Shown here in pieces: positions 11,961 to 23,903 of a DNA stretch of 64,000 bases (position 1 is its first letter; the number at the start of each line of letters is the position of its first letter). The stretch comes from Cinclus cinclus. Lineage: Eukaryota > Chordata > Aves > Passeriformes > Cinclidae. The stretch is from contig NC_085047.1 in NCBI RefSeq assembly GCF_963662255.1, positions 55,364,006 through 55,428,005 on the forward strand, given 5' to 3'. The notes beneath the pieces were generated by a model. That model saw only the letters and a program-made list of their open reading frames with translations. It did no database searches and had not been told where the DNA came from. The position numbers and the translations under genes were made by a program.

Positions 11961-14900
11961 CAAGGTCAGGTTCATAAAAGGCTGCCTTAATGCTCTTTCC
12001 ACCTCTGCAGTTATTTTACAGAAAAAAAAAATGTATAGAGCTTAAGAATGAAAAAGATATTACAGAGTCCAGTAAAATTTTGGAGAGGACATCCAATGCA
12101 TCTGAAATATATGTACTTCTATTCTTTGTAATTTCACTGCTAGCCATAGTGATGTGCTGAGCACAAATTCAATGTTAATTGACATTCAACAGTGAAAACC
12201 GTTAATCAAACCTTATAAAGAATAAGGAAAATGTAGAAGCTATAAAAAAGAAAAGCTTGACTCCTCCAAATTTATTTTCCTCCTCTATATAAATCAGAGT
12301 TCAGTTTACAGTAATTGTTGTGAGCTGAATGTTAAAGGTATGGCTAAGCAGCCACTGAATGTTTGAGCTTATTTCAAATATTTGGACATATTTGGTAAGA
12401 TTTTCAGACCCTGCTCCTTCTCTGTCTCTTCTGCTCTGTGGGAAGGCTGTTTCTTAACAGCTTGACAGCCCTCTTTAGATTTCCCCTGCATTGAGTTGAA
12501 GTGGGTACGGGACACAGCTGGGGCTCTGAGCCAGCCTTAGACTTTCAGGACTTCAGTTAATCGCTTTCCTTCCCTTGCCTCTTATCCAGATGGCTCATAA
12601 ATGACAGAGAAATGACATTTAATATCTTATCTGCATTCTTTATAAGTAGTAGATTGAGAGTTCCTGGTGTCATTCCTGACAGAAGAAAGGAATCCACACG
12701 GTAAATCCTTTTCCATCACTAGGACTATATTTTAAACTTGAAGAACATTGTGTGATCCATATCATCTCTAAGATGATGTTTCTTCAATACTTCTTTGGTT
12801 TTTGCCTTCAGCTCAACCTGACTTAACGCAGAAATTAAGAAAGCTTCTTCTAGACAGTAATATGTCTACTAGGGGGAGACATGAAGTATTTTAATTTCCA
12901 GGGCTATTGTTAGAACAACTTCTGAGGGGGGCTAGATGAGGTTACATGGAAAGCAACAGCAGGATTGTCTTCACCGAGACAAAAATTATTGCCTAATCAC
13001 AAGAAGGTCTAAATCCAGCCCTGATGCACAGGCAGAAGGGAACAGCATCTGGTCCTCACATCACAGAGGATAGTTCAGTGGCTTCTTGCACTGAAAGAAA
13101 AAAATGTTTCACTGTGGCAATGTGTATCTTGTGTTAAATGAATACATTGAAACGGAGGCAGCTTGGGTAGGGAAGGTTCCTGCACCATAGAAGACCATTT
13201 ATTCATCCCTTCAGCTGGTGCCTTTCTTCTGTTACTGCCTTTCTTCCTGCGTCATCTCAGCCAGGGAATGGGTGTGGGTAAGAAAGGAAAGCCCCATGGC
13301 TGCGCTGTTGCCCAAAGAGGGAAGAGAGAAGAAAGGAAAAAGGAATACAGCTGAGCCTGTTGGGACCCCTCCATCATTGTTACCTTTTGACTCAGAGGTC
13401 ATCTACCCAAATGAGCAAAGCCAAAAAAAATATACACGAGGAGCCTGTCCCTGCAACTCCAGATTCACTCCATGAATTTGTGCAATTTGTTAAAATCCTC
13501 TGTATCAAGCTTACTCTGTTTGTAAAATGAATCTAAGAGGTGCTGTTCATTAGAAAGAATTTTCAAAACCTCGTATGAAAAGTACTTAGCTGTATGTCTC
13601 ATTTTTACCCGTGCAGCTGTCCTGTTGAATTTATTTCTTCCTGGGGAAAGTAGGCTCTACAAAATAAGATAATACATTTTCTTGGCTGTATTCCTCTAAC
13701 ACATGAATACAGTCCCCAGCTCCACTGAACACTGTAGCAGACAAGCAGAAGACAATGTCTGCAAAGTATTTTTGTCTTAGACAAGCAAAGAAAATTAATT
13801 GTTTTTCCATACAGACCTTTAGTCATCAGTGAGCTCATGCAAAGTATTGAAACCACACCCCTTTAAAACATACATATATTATACTTAATCTACATTTTAT
13901 CTATTCTGCACTTCAGCAGACCACTCTATAACCCTTCAAGAGTCACAGATTTTGACTGACTTTGGATTGGACCATAGATATCTTATCTGTCATATAGCCA
14001 CTCAGCTGCATGAATTTCCACTATTATCTGAAAACAAGAGCCTCACTCAGAAATGGGAAAAATTTTCATGCCTTATTCTCTATCTCTGTTCTACAGACCC
14101 ATGCACATCTGCCCACAAAGAGCAGGTGCCACATGTCACCCAAAATATACAGAGCCCATCTGAAGTTTAAGCTTCTAGCAAAATATTGTTAAGAGACAAC
14201 ATAGAAAGTAGTCAAGAAGAATTCTCTGCAGTTCACAGTGAACTCCACTGGTTTTACAAAATCCAGGGACCACCTTATTTGTACTTCAGGACCTACATCT
14301 GGCCTGATTGGCAAATCAGATCTAGATCCAGCAGCTGGAAAATGGTGGATAGTGATGAGGTGTTCCATATTGCCTTGCAACAGAATGGGACAAGGGTTAC
14401 AAAACCTATCCCTTGGTCTCATAATGTAATGTGCTCTGGACATCAAAATCTTGATAAAACACTCTGCTATACCACAATGTGCACAGCACTGAATTCTGCT
14501 AAGACTTCAGTCCCATCAACACATGATGAAAGCAACAAATTTCCCTTGAAATCAATACACATAAATAGCTGCTTGTGGTTAACCAGGCTGCCACAGCTCC
14601 TTGCACCTCAATGACTAATAACTTTTTCTGTAAGCCTAGGAAAATACCAGGTAAAATATTAGACCTTGTGCCACAGCTAGATACAAGAGGTCTTTTCCAA
14701 AGAAACCAAACTTCTGCTCTGTGGAGGCACCAGGTCCAAATAGTACTTCATAAGAGTAGATCCAATCCTTAATTTAATGAAAATGCTGTGGCAGAATAGC
14801 TATTGCAAAGATGAATTATCTTCTTGTTCTTTTGTAGAGTGTTTCGGATTCTTTTGAATGTACCATTGAGTATTTGAGGTTCCCATGTCAATGTCAAACA

Positions 14901-16065
14901 TTAGCATACCCAGTAGCAAAAGATTTACATAGAGCTGGTATACAGTGGAAAAAGAAGGTGGATCTTGAAAGGCAAAGGATTTTTGCCCTATTAGTAAAGG
15001 CAGAACAAACCACAACCTGCTCTATGGAGCTGGTCCTTTGGATGCCAGCTTTGGGGTTTTTTAATGAATACAATGGAATTTCTTTCTGTAAGACAAAAGC
15101 AGAAAGCATGATCTGGTAGCCATATGGTAAACACAAAAGCAAATCACAGAGGATACCCTCTTCAAAACTTTTGGGCACATTACAAAGGCTGGACCCTTTG
15201 CTCCCTTGCATCTCAACAATCTCTGAGCAGCAGGCAAAGAAGGAAAACTGGGTGTGACAAGCTCTTTCAGGCAGGAGAAGAGAAGGATTACCAGGATATG
15301 GAGGTTGAAAGTGGCTGACCCACCATCCCAGCCCTCCAGAAGCTCCAACAGCTGATTACCTTCTTTGTGATGAAGCAGCGACAGCATACATGGGGAGAAC
15401 ACCATGGCCAAGAAATACCTGGCTTGCAGAGCTGTGCATCATTCTTGCAGAACCACTCTGGTCCAATTCCCAAATCTCTCCTCAGTTCCCAGCACCAAAA
15501 ACATTGCATCAACACAGTTTGGTGCAAACCACAACTTCAATATTTTTGCCTGCTACTGAGGGATGTATTACTGTCAGTTTACAGCTAGCAGGCTTCCTGG
15601 GAGTAGTTTCCAAGAAGCTGGCACACTGAGAAAGCTGTCATTTTCCCTGTAGTTTAACACACAAAAGGATTTTCTGCTTTCACCTTTAGCTTTTCTGCTT
15701 TTCTTTGCTTCACTGCAAAACCACGTGAAGACCAAATGCAATAACTGCAGTTTTAGCAGCACTTGCTGATCCAGCTTCTCCTGCCTGTTTTCCACTTGCC
15801 TAAATTCTAGAGACTTTATCTAACCCTGATACGGGTTTGAACCATGGAGAACAGTTTGGGGAGACACTTAGTTGTTTGTTTTTCTTACTTCTCCTCCCTC
15901 TGAAAGGGGAGAAAAGGGCATAGGACAAGGATGAAGCACTGAATGACTTTAACTATAGCTAATTTAGATGCAGTCCCTCTCTTATAGCTTATACACATGT
16001 AATTGGTAACAGTGCTTGGACCTTGGACTAAGACTACAAATTTCCTCTTATTTAGGCAGTCCTTT
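11961..16065. other. Non-coding stretch with overlapping chance open frames
   Basis: Frames of 142 codons (14186-14614, plus), 116 codons (15061-15411, minus) and 105 codons (14894-15211, minus) sit in 13.9-15.8 kb, each overlapped on the opposite strand or in another frame. None matches a family I know and no pair has clear splice links. Stop codons happen to be sparse on both strands here, which argues against selection on one frame. An 18-base word at 12061-12078 repeats one at 8761. No RNA gene or transposon was recognised. Confidence 0.55.
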
Positions 16066-16095
16066 CCCCGCCCCCCCCCACCTCCACACCCACCC
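16066..16095 (-). repeat. C-rich tract, G-quadruplex candidate on the minus strand
   Basis: The plus strand carries CCCC, G, nine C, then C-rich sequence with two CCC triplets at 16089-16091 and 16093-16095. On the minus strand this gives GGG-T-GGG, a nine-base loop, nine G, C and GGGG: enough G runs for a quadruplex, though one loop is longer than the strict one-to-seven-base rule. It could equally be a simple low-complexity tract. Confidence 0.5.
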
Positions 16096-18462
16096 AAAAG
16101 GCCCTAATCTAAATCAGATCTGGGTATTCAGGAAACATACAGGCCACTACAATGAGCAAAGTATTTGCAAGTCATCCAGAAACTCAATTTCCTTCCTAAA
16201 AGAGTAGCACAACAGTGGTTTTTTGGGTTTTTTTCTAAGGGGAAAAAAAATCCCTTTTGGTTGCCTACACTGAGTTTGCTGTCTCTTTGGCTGAGACTCT
16301 CTGAAGCATCCAGGAGCTGAGGACAACTTTTTAATGATTTTTTTATCACTACCTTGTTCACTTCCAAATGTGGAAAAAAATCTAGCATCACACTGCTAAC
16401 ACCAAATAAAAACTTTAGTCATTTCCACCCTCGCAACAATAAAGAGAGAAAAGTGATGATAGTAGAATTTTATTGGCTTTATTTAAACAGGCTTCTTCTC
16501 CCCCAACAACACTGTGATGCTACTATAAAACTTTTCTGACACATTACTTTAAACATTAGCACATGCACATGCCAGCTCTGCACTTCAGGAGCTACAGCTC
16601 AATGCCAAGAGCTATTAGTCACATTAAGAAGTCTCCTCACAATACAGCAGATACAGACGACTGTGTCTGAATCCTCCTGCCTTCAGTGCTGCCCTGTGCC
16701 CTGCCATCCTCCCTGGCTGTGGCCAGCTTGTACAGGACAGCTCAGATAGGTTTTCCACCAGCAGCTGGGAGCATGAGAGATTTTGGAGAGCAGGAACTTT
16801 CTTTCCCCTAGTTTTAAGGTGGATGCCACTGCAGAGCTCCACAGGGCAGCCAGCTGAGGACAAGTGATGAGAGAAGGGAAGAACAATGAAGTTAAGCAAA
16901 CAAATGTCTCGTCTAGGTCTGGGGAACTTCTAGTCTAAATACATCACTATCCTCCTTCGGTATACATGTGTGTGCAGCTCCTCAGGACAAATGGGGCCTT
17001 TCTTTTCAGACCCTTTGACTTCAGCAAGGATTGCACAGCTGGGATGATGACTTGTCTCCTCTTATTAAAACCACTTCTTACAAGCGTCGGCTGTGTCTCC
17101 GTGTTCCTCTGAGTCACTTCTTCAGAGGAAAGAGAAAAACAGAAAATATTTTAAGACAAGATCTATCATCTTTATGCACTTTTATCTATATTTAATCTGG
17201 TGTGGGGTGAGAAAAAAACATCTAATGTTATTTAAAAATGTGATTTATTAAATAACCATTCTGGGTGTTTATCTGTCTACATTTTTCCCCCTGTATGGGT
17301 AAAAGCAAGAGAATCTGAAGTAGCCAGAGCACTCCTAAGCAAAGGCACAGCCTAGACAAAGCAGAATATTCCAGAAGAGACAGAGAGGGAGGCAGCATCC
17401 AGAGGGAATCAAACAAACCACATATATGACTGAAGAGAAGTCTTAATCATATCTATAAAAATAGTATTACCAGCGGGCTGATTTTTGTTTGTTTCTTTTA
17501 ATTCTGCATTTAAAACACTTCTCCTGCTGATCTCAGACAGTGCCAGTTTGTAACATAACACACATGCTGAAATACAAGATGGAGAATGTGTACACAAACT
17601 GCTTAAGAGAAGCTATAATCTGCAATAGTGAATGTTGCATCCATATATCAATTGAAATGACCTACAATTCAGGGAGTAATCATTTTGAAACAATCTCACA
17701 TGAATTCACCTTCACAAGATTAGAGGCTGATGTCACCAGGAGGGTGAAGTCATCAGCAATGACTTAAGCTAATGGGAAAATGCCAGAAAAACTCGATCAG
17801 TCTGTTGAGAAGAGCTTAACCTCTTCCAAGCAACAAGGAATGCTGAGAACTATTTACCTCTTTTGTTTGCAGCATTTCCTGAGTGGGTTTTAGCACAGGA
17901 AAGCTCAGGGTTGACTAATGGGGACAGGGAATGAAATCTCCTTCCTACAGCGTGGCTGGTGATCGCTGTTTGGAAATGTTAAAGCCATATGTCTGAATTC
18001 AAGTCAAACTTCAAGACAGAGAAAACTGGCAGTAAGCTGTAGGGATAATTTGGTGATGTACAGTCGATTCCAGCCACACTAACTCAGGGGAGTAGTCCCT
18101 GCTCATTTTAGGTCACCAACACAGCAGGATTCTGCAAGGGGACTTGGGCTCAGCTTTATATTCATTAGAGACAAAGATTTAGAACAGAGACGTGGCCTGT
18201 GGTGACTATGGCAGGCTTTTCCCAGACATCACAAGCAAACCAAGCTGCCCATAGCCGCACGTGGTGTGGCTGACACCAGGCCATACCAGGCAGCTGTGCC
18301 AGCTCAACACGTGCTGGGTGTCTTCCTGAGGTAATAGCAGAGCACATGATTTAGTCAGTGGCATTAAAAAGGATTGGAGTCATCGCGGAAAGTACAGATA
18401 TTTTTGTTTGACTGTGTAATGCGTGTCTGTGTGGGAGTGGTGTGAGCTTGTTCTATTTCCAG
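16096..18462. other. Non-coding stretch, no gene recognised
   Basis: The longest open frame is 91 codons (16624-16899, minus), overlapped in another minus frame by 67 codons at 16683-16886. The segment 16640-16870 is somewhat richer in GC than its surroundings, which lengthens frames by chance. No transposon, RNA gene or CpG cluster was recognised. Confidence 0.6.
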
Positions 18463-20235
18463 CCTGTGAATGCCGAGGTGTGACAAGCCTGCTGCTCCTT
18501 CGGCAAATGGTGCCGGCAGTGCCGCTCCCTGGTGAGTGCAAGGAGCTCGGGCACAGCTCAAACCTTCTGAAAGAGAGCTGGAACCAAGAGCTGGGCCTGG
18601 CCCTGGGTGCCACAAAGCTCACCAGCTCCTTGCGCTTGGATTCGGTGTCCCAAGCAGAGCGTACAGGAAGGATTTGCTGGTGTGGTCAAGTGACCTTTGC
18701 CAAGCTGGTGTGCAGGCTGCTTTTGCTCCTGATGGGGATGCTCGCCGTGCACGCAGTCAATGTGGCACCTCAGGCAGCTCATTTGCAGCATTGAAAAGAG
18801 TCCCCAAGCCCCACCTCAGCAAGCTACAGCTCCACACACAGCTGCAGAGCCCAGGTGGGCTCCAACTCTAATGAAGCCAACTCTGCTCTGCTGTGATTCC
18901 CTGGAAATAAGATTAGAGCTTGGCCCTCTGTCTATCTGAAATGTTTTTAATGTTTTAAAGCCAAGTGTTTTCTTTAACCCCTTCTTTCTCTGCAGTGCTC
19001 TTGTAACTTGTTTACTTCATAAATCTTGAAAGAGAAAAGCATTCTCTCATGAAACAAGTCTACGCTTTGAGTTGAAATGATGAAGGTTAAATGTTGAAAG
19101 GTCCTCTAACAATACACGCGGGTTGAATTATAAATATGGAGATGCACAAGTCCAGCCAACATGACATAACAATCTTAAAAGAACTTAAGTTATGATCTTT
19201 CCAGAATGGCTCAGCTGGTACCCTGTAGGCCAGATGCTGCTAAGTAGATTAGCCCATCATCTTTTCCACAAAGGGGTTAAAGGATGGCTATTTGGACAAC
19301 AGGCAGAGACATATCTCCCCAGTGTCTGCCCAGCTCTCAGATCTGCCACCACCACAGCTATGTGGGACTCCAGCCTGCTCCTGAAAGACAGGCAGAGAAG
19401 CCAGGGTTGCCAGTCCCTCTGGCCAGGTCACTGCAGCTCACAAGGAGAAAGGGATCCCAGAAATAATTTGCAGCCCTTTTGACCATCAAAATTAATTTGC
19501 CTGCATTTGAAAGATTTATGTTTTAACTTCAAATGGCCTCATGTTTAACAGCATGTTTTCCCAAGCAGGAAGTATTTGTTCAAGAAAATAATCTACAGCT
19601 GCAGACAAAAGGACTCTACAGGATTTTGGGGCCAGGTTGTCCTGGTTTCACAGGACCCACACTGTACCAGACAGGGAAATATTGAGTGGTTCAGCAGTGT
19701 ACTGCATTCAGGAAAATATAATAACCTTCCTCTTTTTCACTTCACTCTCCATCCTGGCAGATCAGTTTCAAAGCAATCTCTCTACCCTGAAAATGGGTTG
19801 ATTGAGTATGAACTGACCATAGTCATTTGCACAGTAATAGAAGACATCTTCTACACAGGTAACTCATGCCTATTTTGAAGAAATTAAGAATCCATGGATT
19901 GGGATGGAACTCCGGTTTTGCACTTTCTATTTTGGCCTTACATTGCTTGCATTTGCTTCTCACCCAGGCAAAGTATCTGTTTTCCTGATGGCACTGAAGG
20001 GAAGGCAAATTGTTCAGTGTCCAAGAGGAAATTTTGAGCTTCATAACATGCTTATAATCAAACAACAGATCAGGGCAGAGCTAAGAGTATTGCTAAGGTT
20101 TCCAAGGAGTGGGAATTACTATGCCTTTATCCCAAACCCAGCCTTACTCCCTACCCATAGGAAAGTGCTCCTGTAGGGCTTACTGAACTAGCACAGTCGG
20201 ATGCTTCATCTACAAATCTGTACTGAGGACCCCAC

Positions 20236-20255
20236 TTGATTAAGGTCTTAATCAA
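20236..20255. repeat. Short perfect inverted repeat, 9-bp arms
   Basis: Arms ttgattaag and cttaatcaa are exact reverse complements separated by two bases. The TTAATCAA-type core resembles homeodomain sites. A further taatca follows at about 20261. Chance origin in AT-rich DNA is quite possible. Confidence 0.6.
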
Positions 20256-22218
20256 TGGTCCTAATCAAATGCTATACACCTAAATGAAAAAAGAGCCTCT
20301 GAATTCTGCAGTGCCATAGTTGGGCAGAAGTGCAGTGCCCTGAACTCCCTTTACAACAAATGAAGGTGAGGGAGCTCTTCCACAGCTCAGTGCATCAGAA
20401 GGCTTCCTCAGCCTCTGAAGATGCCTATTTCTTTCCAGCCATTGCAGAGGGGCCTGGTAGGGACTGAGCTCCTGATGGAGGTGGCACAGGTTAAGCACCT
20501 GAAGTTTGATGGGGGGTGACCAGTACTTCCTGCCCTGGGAAAGCAGCCAGCACACACTTTGCTCTCACAGACTTGGATGAGGAGTTTTGGTTCCCAGTTC
20601 CTCAGGAGGCACTCTGAGCTTTTCCCTCTAATAGAGAACTCTGTTGGGACCATCTAACTCCTGGGGTGAAGGGAAGAGAGGAGGTAATTCTACCTTCCTC
20701 ATAATCCTACTGTGCCTTCTGTAGCAACCCATACTGGAAGCTTATAAAAAATATCAAGATCTTATATTTTGTAAACCAAGTCCCAAAAAGGGAAATTTCT
20801 ACAATCTTAATTACAATTTGCTGTAGGAGGTCCAATTCCAGCCAGTTTTCCAAAGCTTGTGGCAGCTGACTTATTATTCTAGCACGCTTGATGGAAATAC
20901 AAAATTGCATATCCTTCTTTGTAAGATGACTTCTCGGGCTCTGGCGCTTGCTGGCTGTCAGTGGATTATATATTGGATTTTTCTGTCAGCATGTAATAAA
21001 AGGAAGTTTGAAAAAAAAAATAAAGCAATACATGAAAATGATTCCATTCATATTAGGTATTTTAAAACCCACCAGCTAGTTTTGGGCTGCCCATGTATGG
21101 ATAACTGAATGAAAAGTACAAGGTCTTCAGCCCCTCACAGAGCTATACAAGGGCTGGCCATTAATTTCATTTTTATGCTACCAGGGAGAACTGGGGATTT
21201 CCTGCTACCAGCAGTGCTCACACACTGTAAAGGATTGGCTCTAGATTCTGGCCACCTTAAATACACTGGGTAACTTGCAGGAGAAGCTTACACTGTGTTT
21301 TCTCCCAATGCATTCATCAGAAGGTTTCCCCATGTTGATTGGAGGAGATTAGCCAGGCAAACATCAGGAAATTATTGTGGGGATGTCTGACCCTTCCTCT
21401 TTCTCCTTCCCCACTACCTCAAGGTTCTTGGAGCAGAGCAGAACCATAAATATCTGTCCTAAATGCCTTAGCAGCGTCCTTGTCAGAGCTTGCCACCCAC
21501 CGGCTCAGGCTATTTAACCTACCAATGGGTGACACTCTCCAGTCTTCACCAAACAAAACCCCCACAAGCAAATTCAGCTGTTCTGGTCTCTGATGGATCC
21601 AACAGCGGATGCAGTGCACACCACTGAACATCATGCAGCACAAGGAACATCTTTTTTGACTACTGCAATGATCTCATTCCCAGTCCCCACATCACACAGG
21701 AAACAGCTTTCACACAACCAGTAAAACTGATAACATGTCTGCTGGAGAAGGCAGCACCAAAATGGTTAAGCAAGTTGATAGAGCTACTTTGCTGGTATGA
21801 TTTTAGAGAACTGGAAAGGGTAGCAGAGTTAGCCCAGCTAGATGTATCTACACTCTGACTCAGGAGAAGATTTTCAATTATATTATTAGAACATGCCTGA
21901 AATAACAGAGCTACTTAAAAATTATCCACAGCTCATACTGTATCTAGATCTGTACAAATAATCTGTTCTGTCTCTTGACAAACTAACAACAATGAACAGG
22001 AACAAAACCATTTTGAGTCAAAAATTATCAATTTTTAAAGCGCAATTTAATTCCTACACTTAGAGTTAGGTACTTTTATAAATAAAATACCATTTTGGAA
22101 ATAAAAAAGCATTTTATTTAGAAAACAGCCTTTAAAAATTTTTAAGGATTCAGCTGCTTTTCAGTCAAAATAATTTAATTAGGTCAACAAAAACTGTGCC
22201 AGCAGCTTCAAAACCCAA

Positions 22219-22232
22219 TTTTTTTTTTTTTT
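22219..22232. repeat. Poly-T tract (14 T)
   Basis: An uninterrupted run of 14 T inside AT-rich sequence, followed by catatatat. It is a slippage-prone homopolymer. No element body is recognisable on either side, so it cannot be assigned as a retroposon tail. Confidence 0.8.
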
Positions 22233-23818
22233 CATATATATCAAAAGACCAAAACATTTCCCTCAGCCCTGGTTGCAGCTTTAGTCTTAAAAGATGTCCA
22301 TTTTTCACTTCCCTGTGTTGGACGTAGCATATATTTCTTTACTTGCTCTTTATATCTTTCATTATATTAGGGAATTTGAATAGTAAACACTGAAAAGAAA
22401 AGCTTGCTGTTTGTTATCTGATCTTTAATCCCAGCTTTTCCCTTTGTTCATTTTGTCTAGGGAGCTATGTTTTTCAAAAACATAAGGGAAACTCATCTGC
22501 TAATCTGTCAACAAGCCATTTATCTGTAATGTCTGCTGTACATTTGTTTTGCTATGTCACTATGCACCGAATGTTTGATGCAGATGTTTTGACACAAGTA
22601 GTGGAGCAAAACGAAATTTGTTGTTTCCTGACGACACCACCCTCAAAAGATTTATTCAAACAACACATTCTGGCCTAATTTTTGAAAATAATGGAGTACT
22701 CCATGATGATGTGTGACTTCCCAATACCTCCAGTCAAGGTGTTGCCTTGCTGCTTTAAGGAAATTATACCAGCAAATCTTTTCTAGAAAGATACAGAAGA
22801 ATGATTTTTCTCTGATTTCCACATTTATGTTGGAATCCAGTACACAGCTTCTGTTAAAGAAAAGTAGAAAAGATAGTTTGCAGCAGGCACCTCCCAGATG
22901 AGAACTAATCCAAACACTCAAAGCCAGAACTGAAACGCTCCTGTCTTGTTCCCATATGTTGCACCAGTAATTGTGCCAGACATCTCACCACCTGAGAATG
23001 GATGGAAAGACATCTGCTTCCTTTCAGACAGCACCTTACACCAAGCCCTGGGCTCCTGCTCACTCAATCCACTTTAACTGCTTCCACTTCAAGAGAGAGG
23101 AAGGAAAAAAACCCAAATCCCTCTTTCCAGCAAATATTACATGGGCAGTGTGACTCATGTAGAAATGGTTGGTAGGACACTCAAAACCAAAGTTTCAGGT
23201 TCAGGTTACATTATCAACAGGTCAGTATATATTTTAAGGGATATGTAAAAGCATACGGAGCCAAATCACCTGGGTTAGGCTGGGTGGCTGGATAACCTGA
23301 TACAGTCTTTATTTGAGACACACTAATGTATGTAGGAATGTGCCATGGCCACATCACCTGCTAGTGGGTGGGATCCTAGCATTCACATGCACTGTGGAAG
23401 GGGTGGATGCGTGCACGTGCCTGACCCAAGACCCCAAGCCAGCCTGCCTTCTTCCCTTCCATGTAGTTCCCAGGGCAAAAGCCACATCTGAGGGCCATGC
23501 TCAGCAGTCCCTCTAACAGCAGGTCTGGCAGGTGAGTTTGGACTCAAGAACAAACTCATCCCCCCTGCTTATGTGTTTGCACAGGCACATCATAATGTAA
23601 GTTCATCCCATTGAGTTTTACTTATGGGCCCCTTAAAGTCACTGCATTGAGACAGGCTCCCCCTGGGAGCAATGCCTTGCCGTAGGGGCCTAAATTTATA
23701 GTAGATCACATCCTAAAGAACCTCTTTCTCTGCAGGCTCTTGAAAACCCCTACCAACCTTCTTTAGATCAGGTGCCTAAATGTAGATGGAATCAGCTCAG
23801 CCATAGTGCCACCACCAG

Positions 23819-23881
<63 letters not shown>

Positions 23882-23903
23882 CGTGTGTGTGTGTGTGTGT
23901 GTG
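23819..23903. repeat. Composite microsatellite (TA)20 then (GT)22
   Basis: About 20 TA units (23819-23858) run directly into about 22 GT units (23859-23903), with a single GC interruption near 23881. The TA part can extrude as a cruciform and the GT part can adopt Z-DNA. Length should vary between individuals. No gene or transposon is attached to it. Confidence 0.95.

Larger units (their letters stand above)
18463..23818. other. Non-coding stretch; one exon-like CpG-richer piece at its left edge
   Basis: The first 70 bases (18463-18531) are CpG-richer than their surroundings and bounded by good splice-site matches; this is treated as a finding, not a gene. A 123-codon plus frame (18423-18794) and a 111-codon plus frame (18536-18871) overlap each other in different frames and share no known motif. 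Further right the longest frame is 100 codons (19576-19878, plus). A perfect short inverted repeat lies at 20236-20255 and a 14-T run at 22219-22232. 21.8-22.5 kb is notably AT-rich. Confidence 0.55.

Noticed and set aside
14186..15411. Cluster of 105-142-codon frames on both strands
   Set aside because: They overlap one another on opposite strands, share no known domain and have no consistent exon borders.
19638..19650. tgtcctggtttca, identical to the left end of a common bird LTR
   Set aside because: The following sequence does not continue the LTR, so the 13-base match alone does not support an element.
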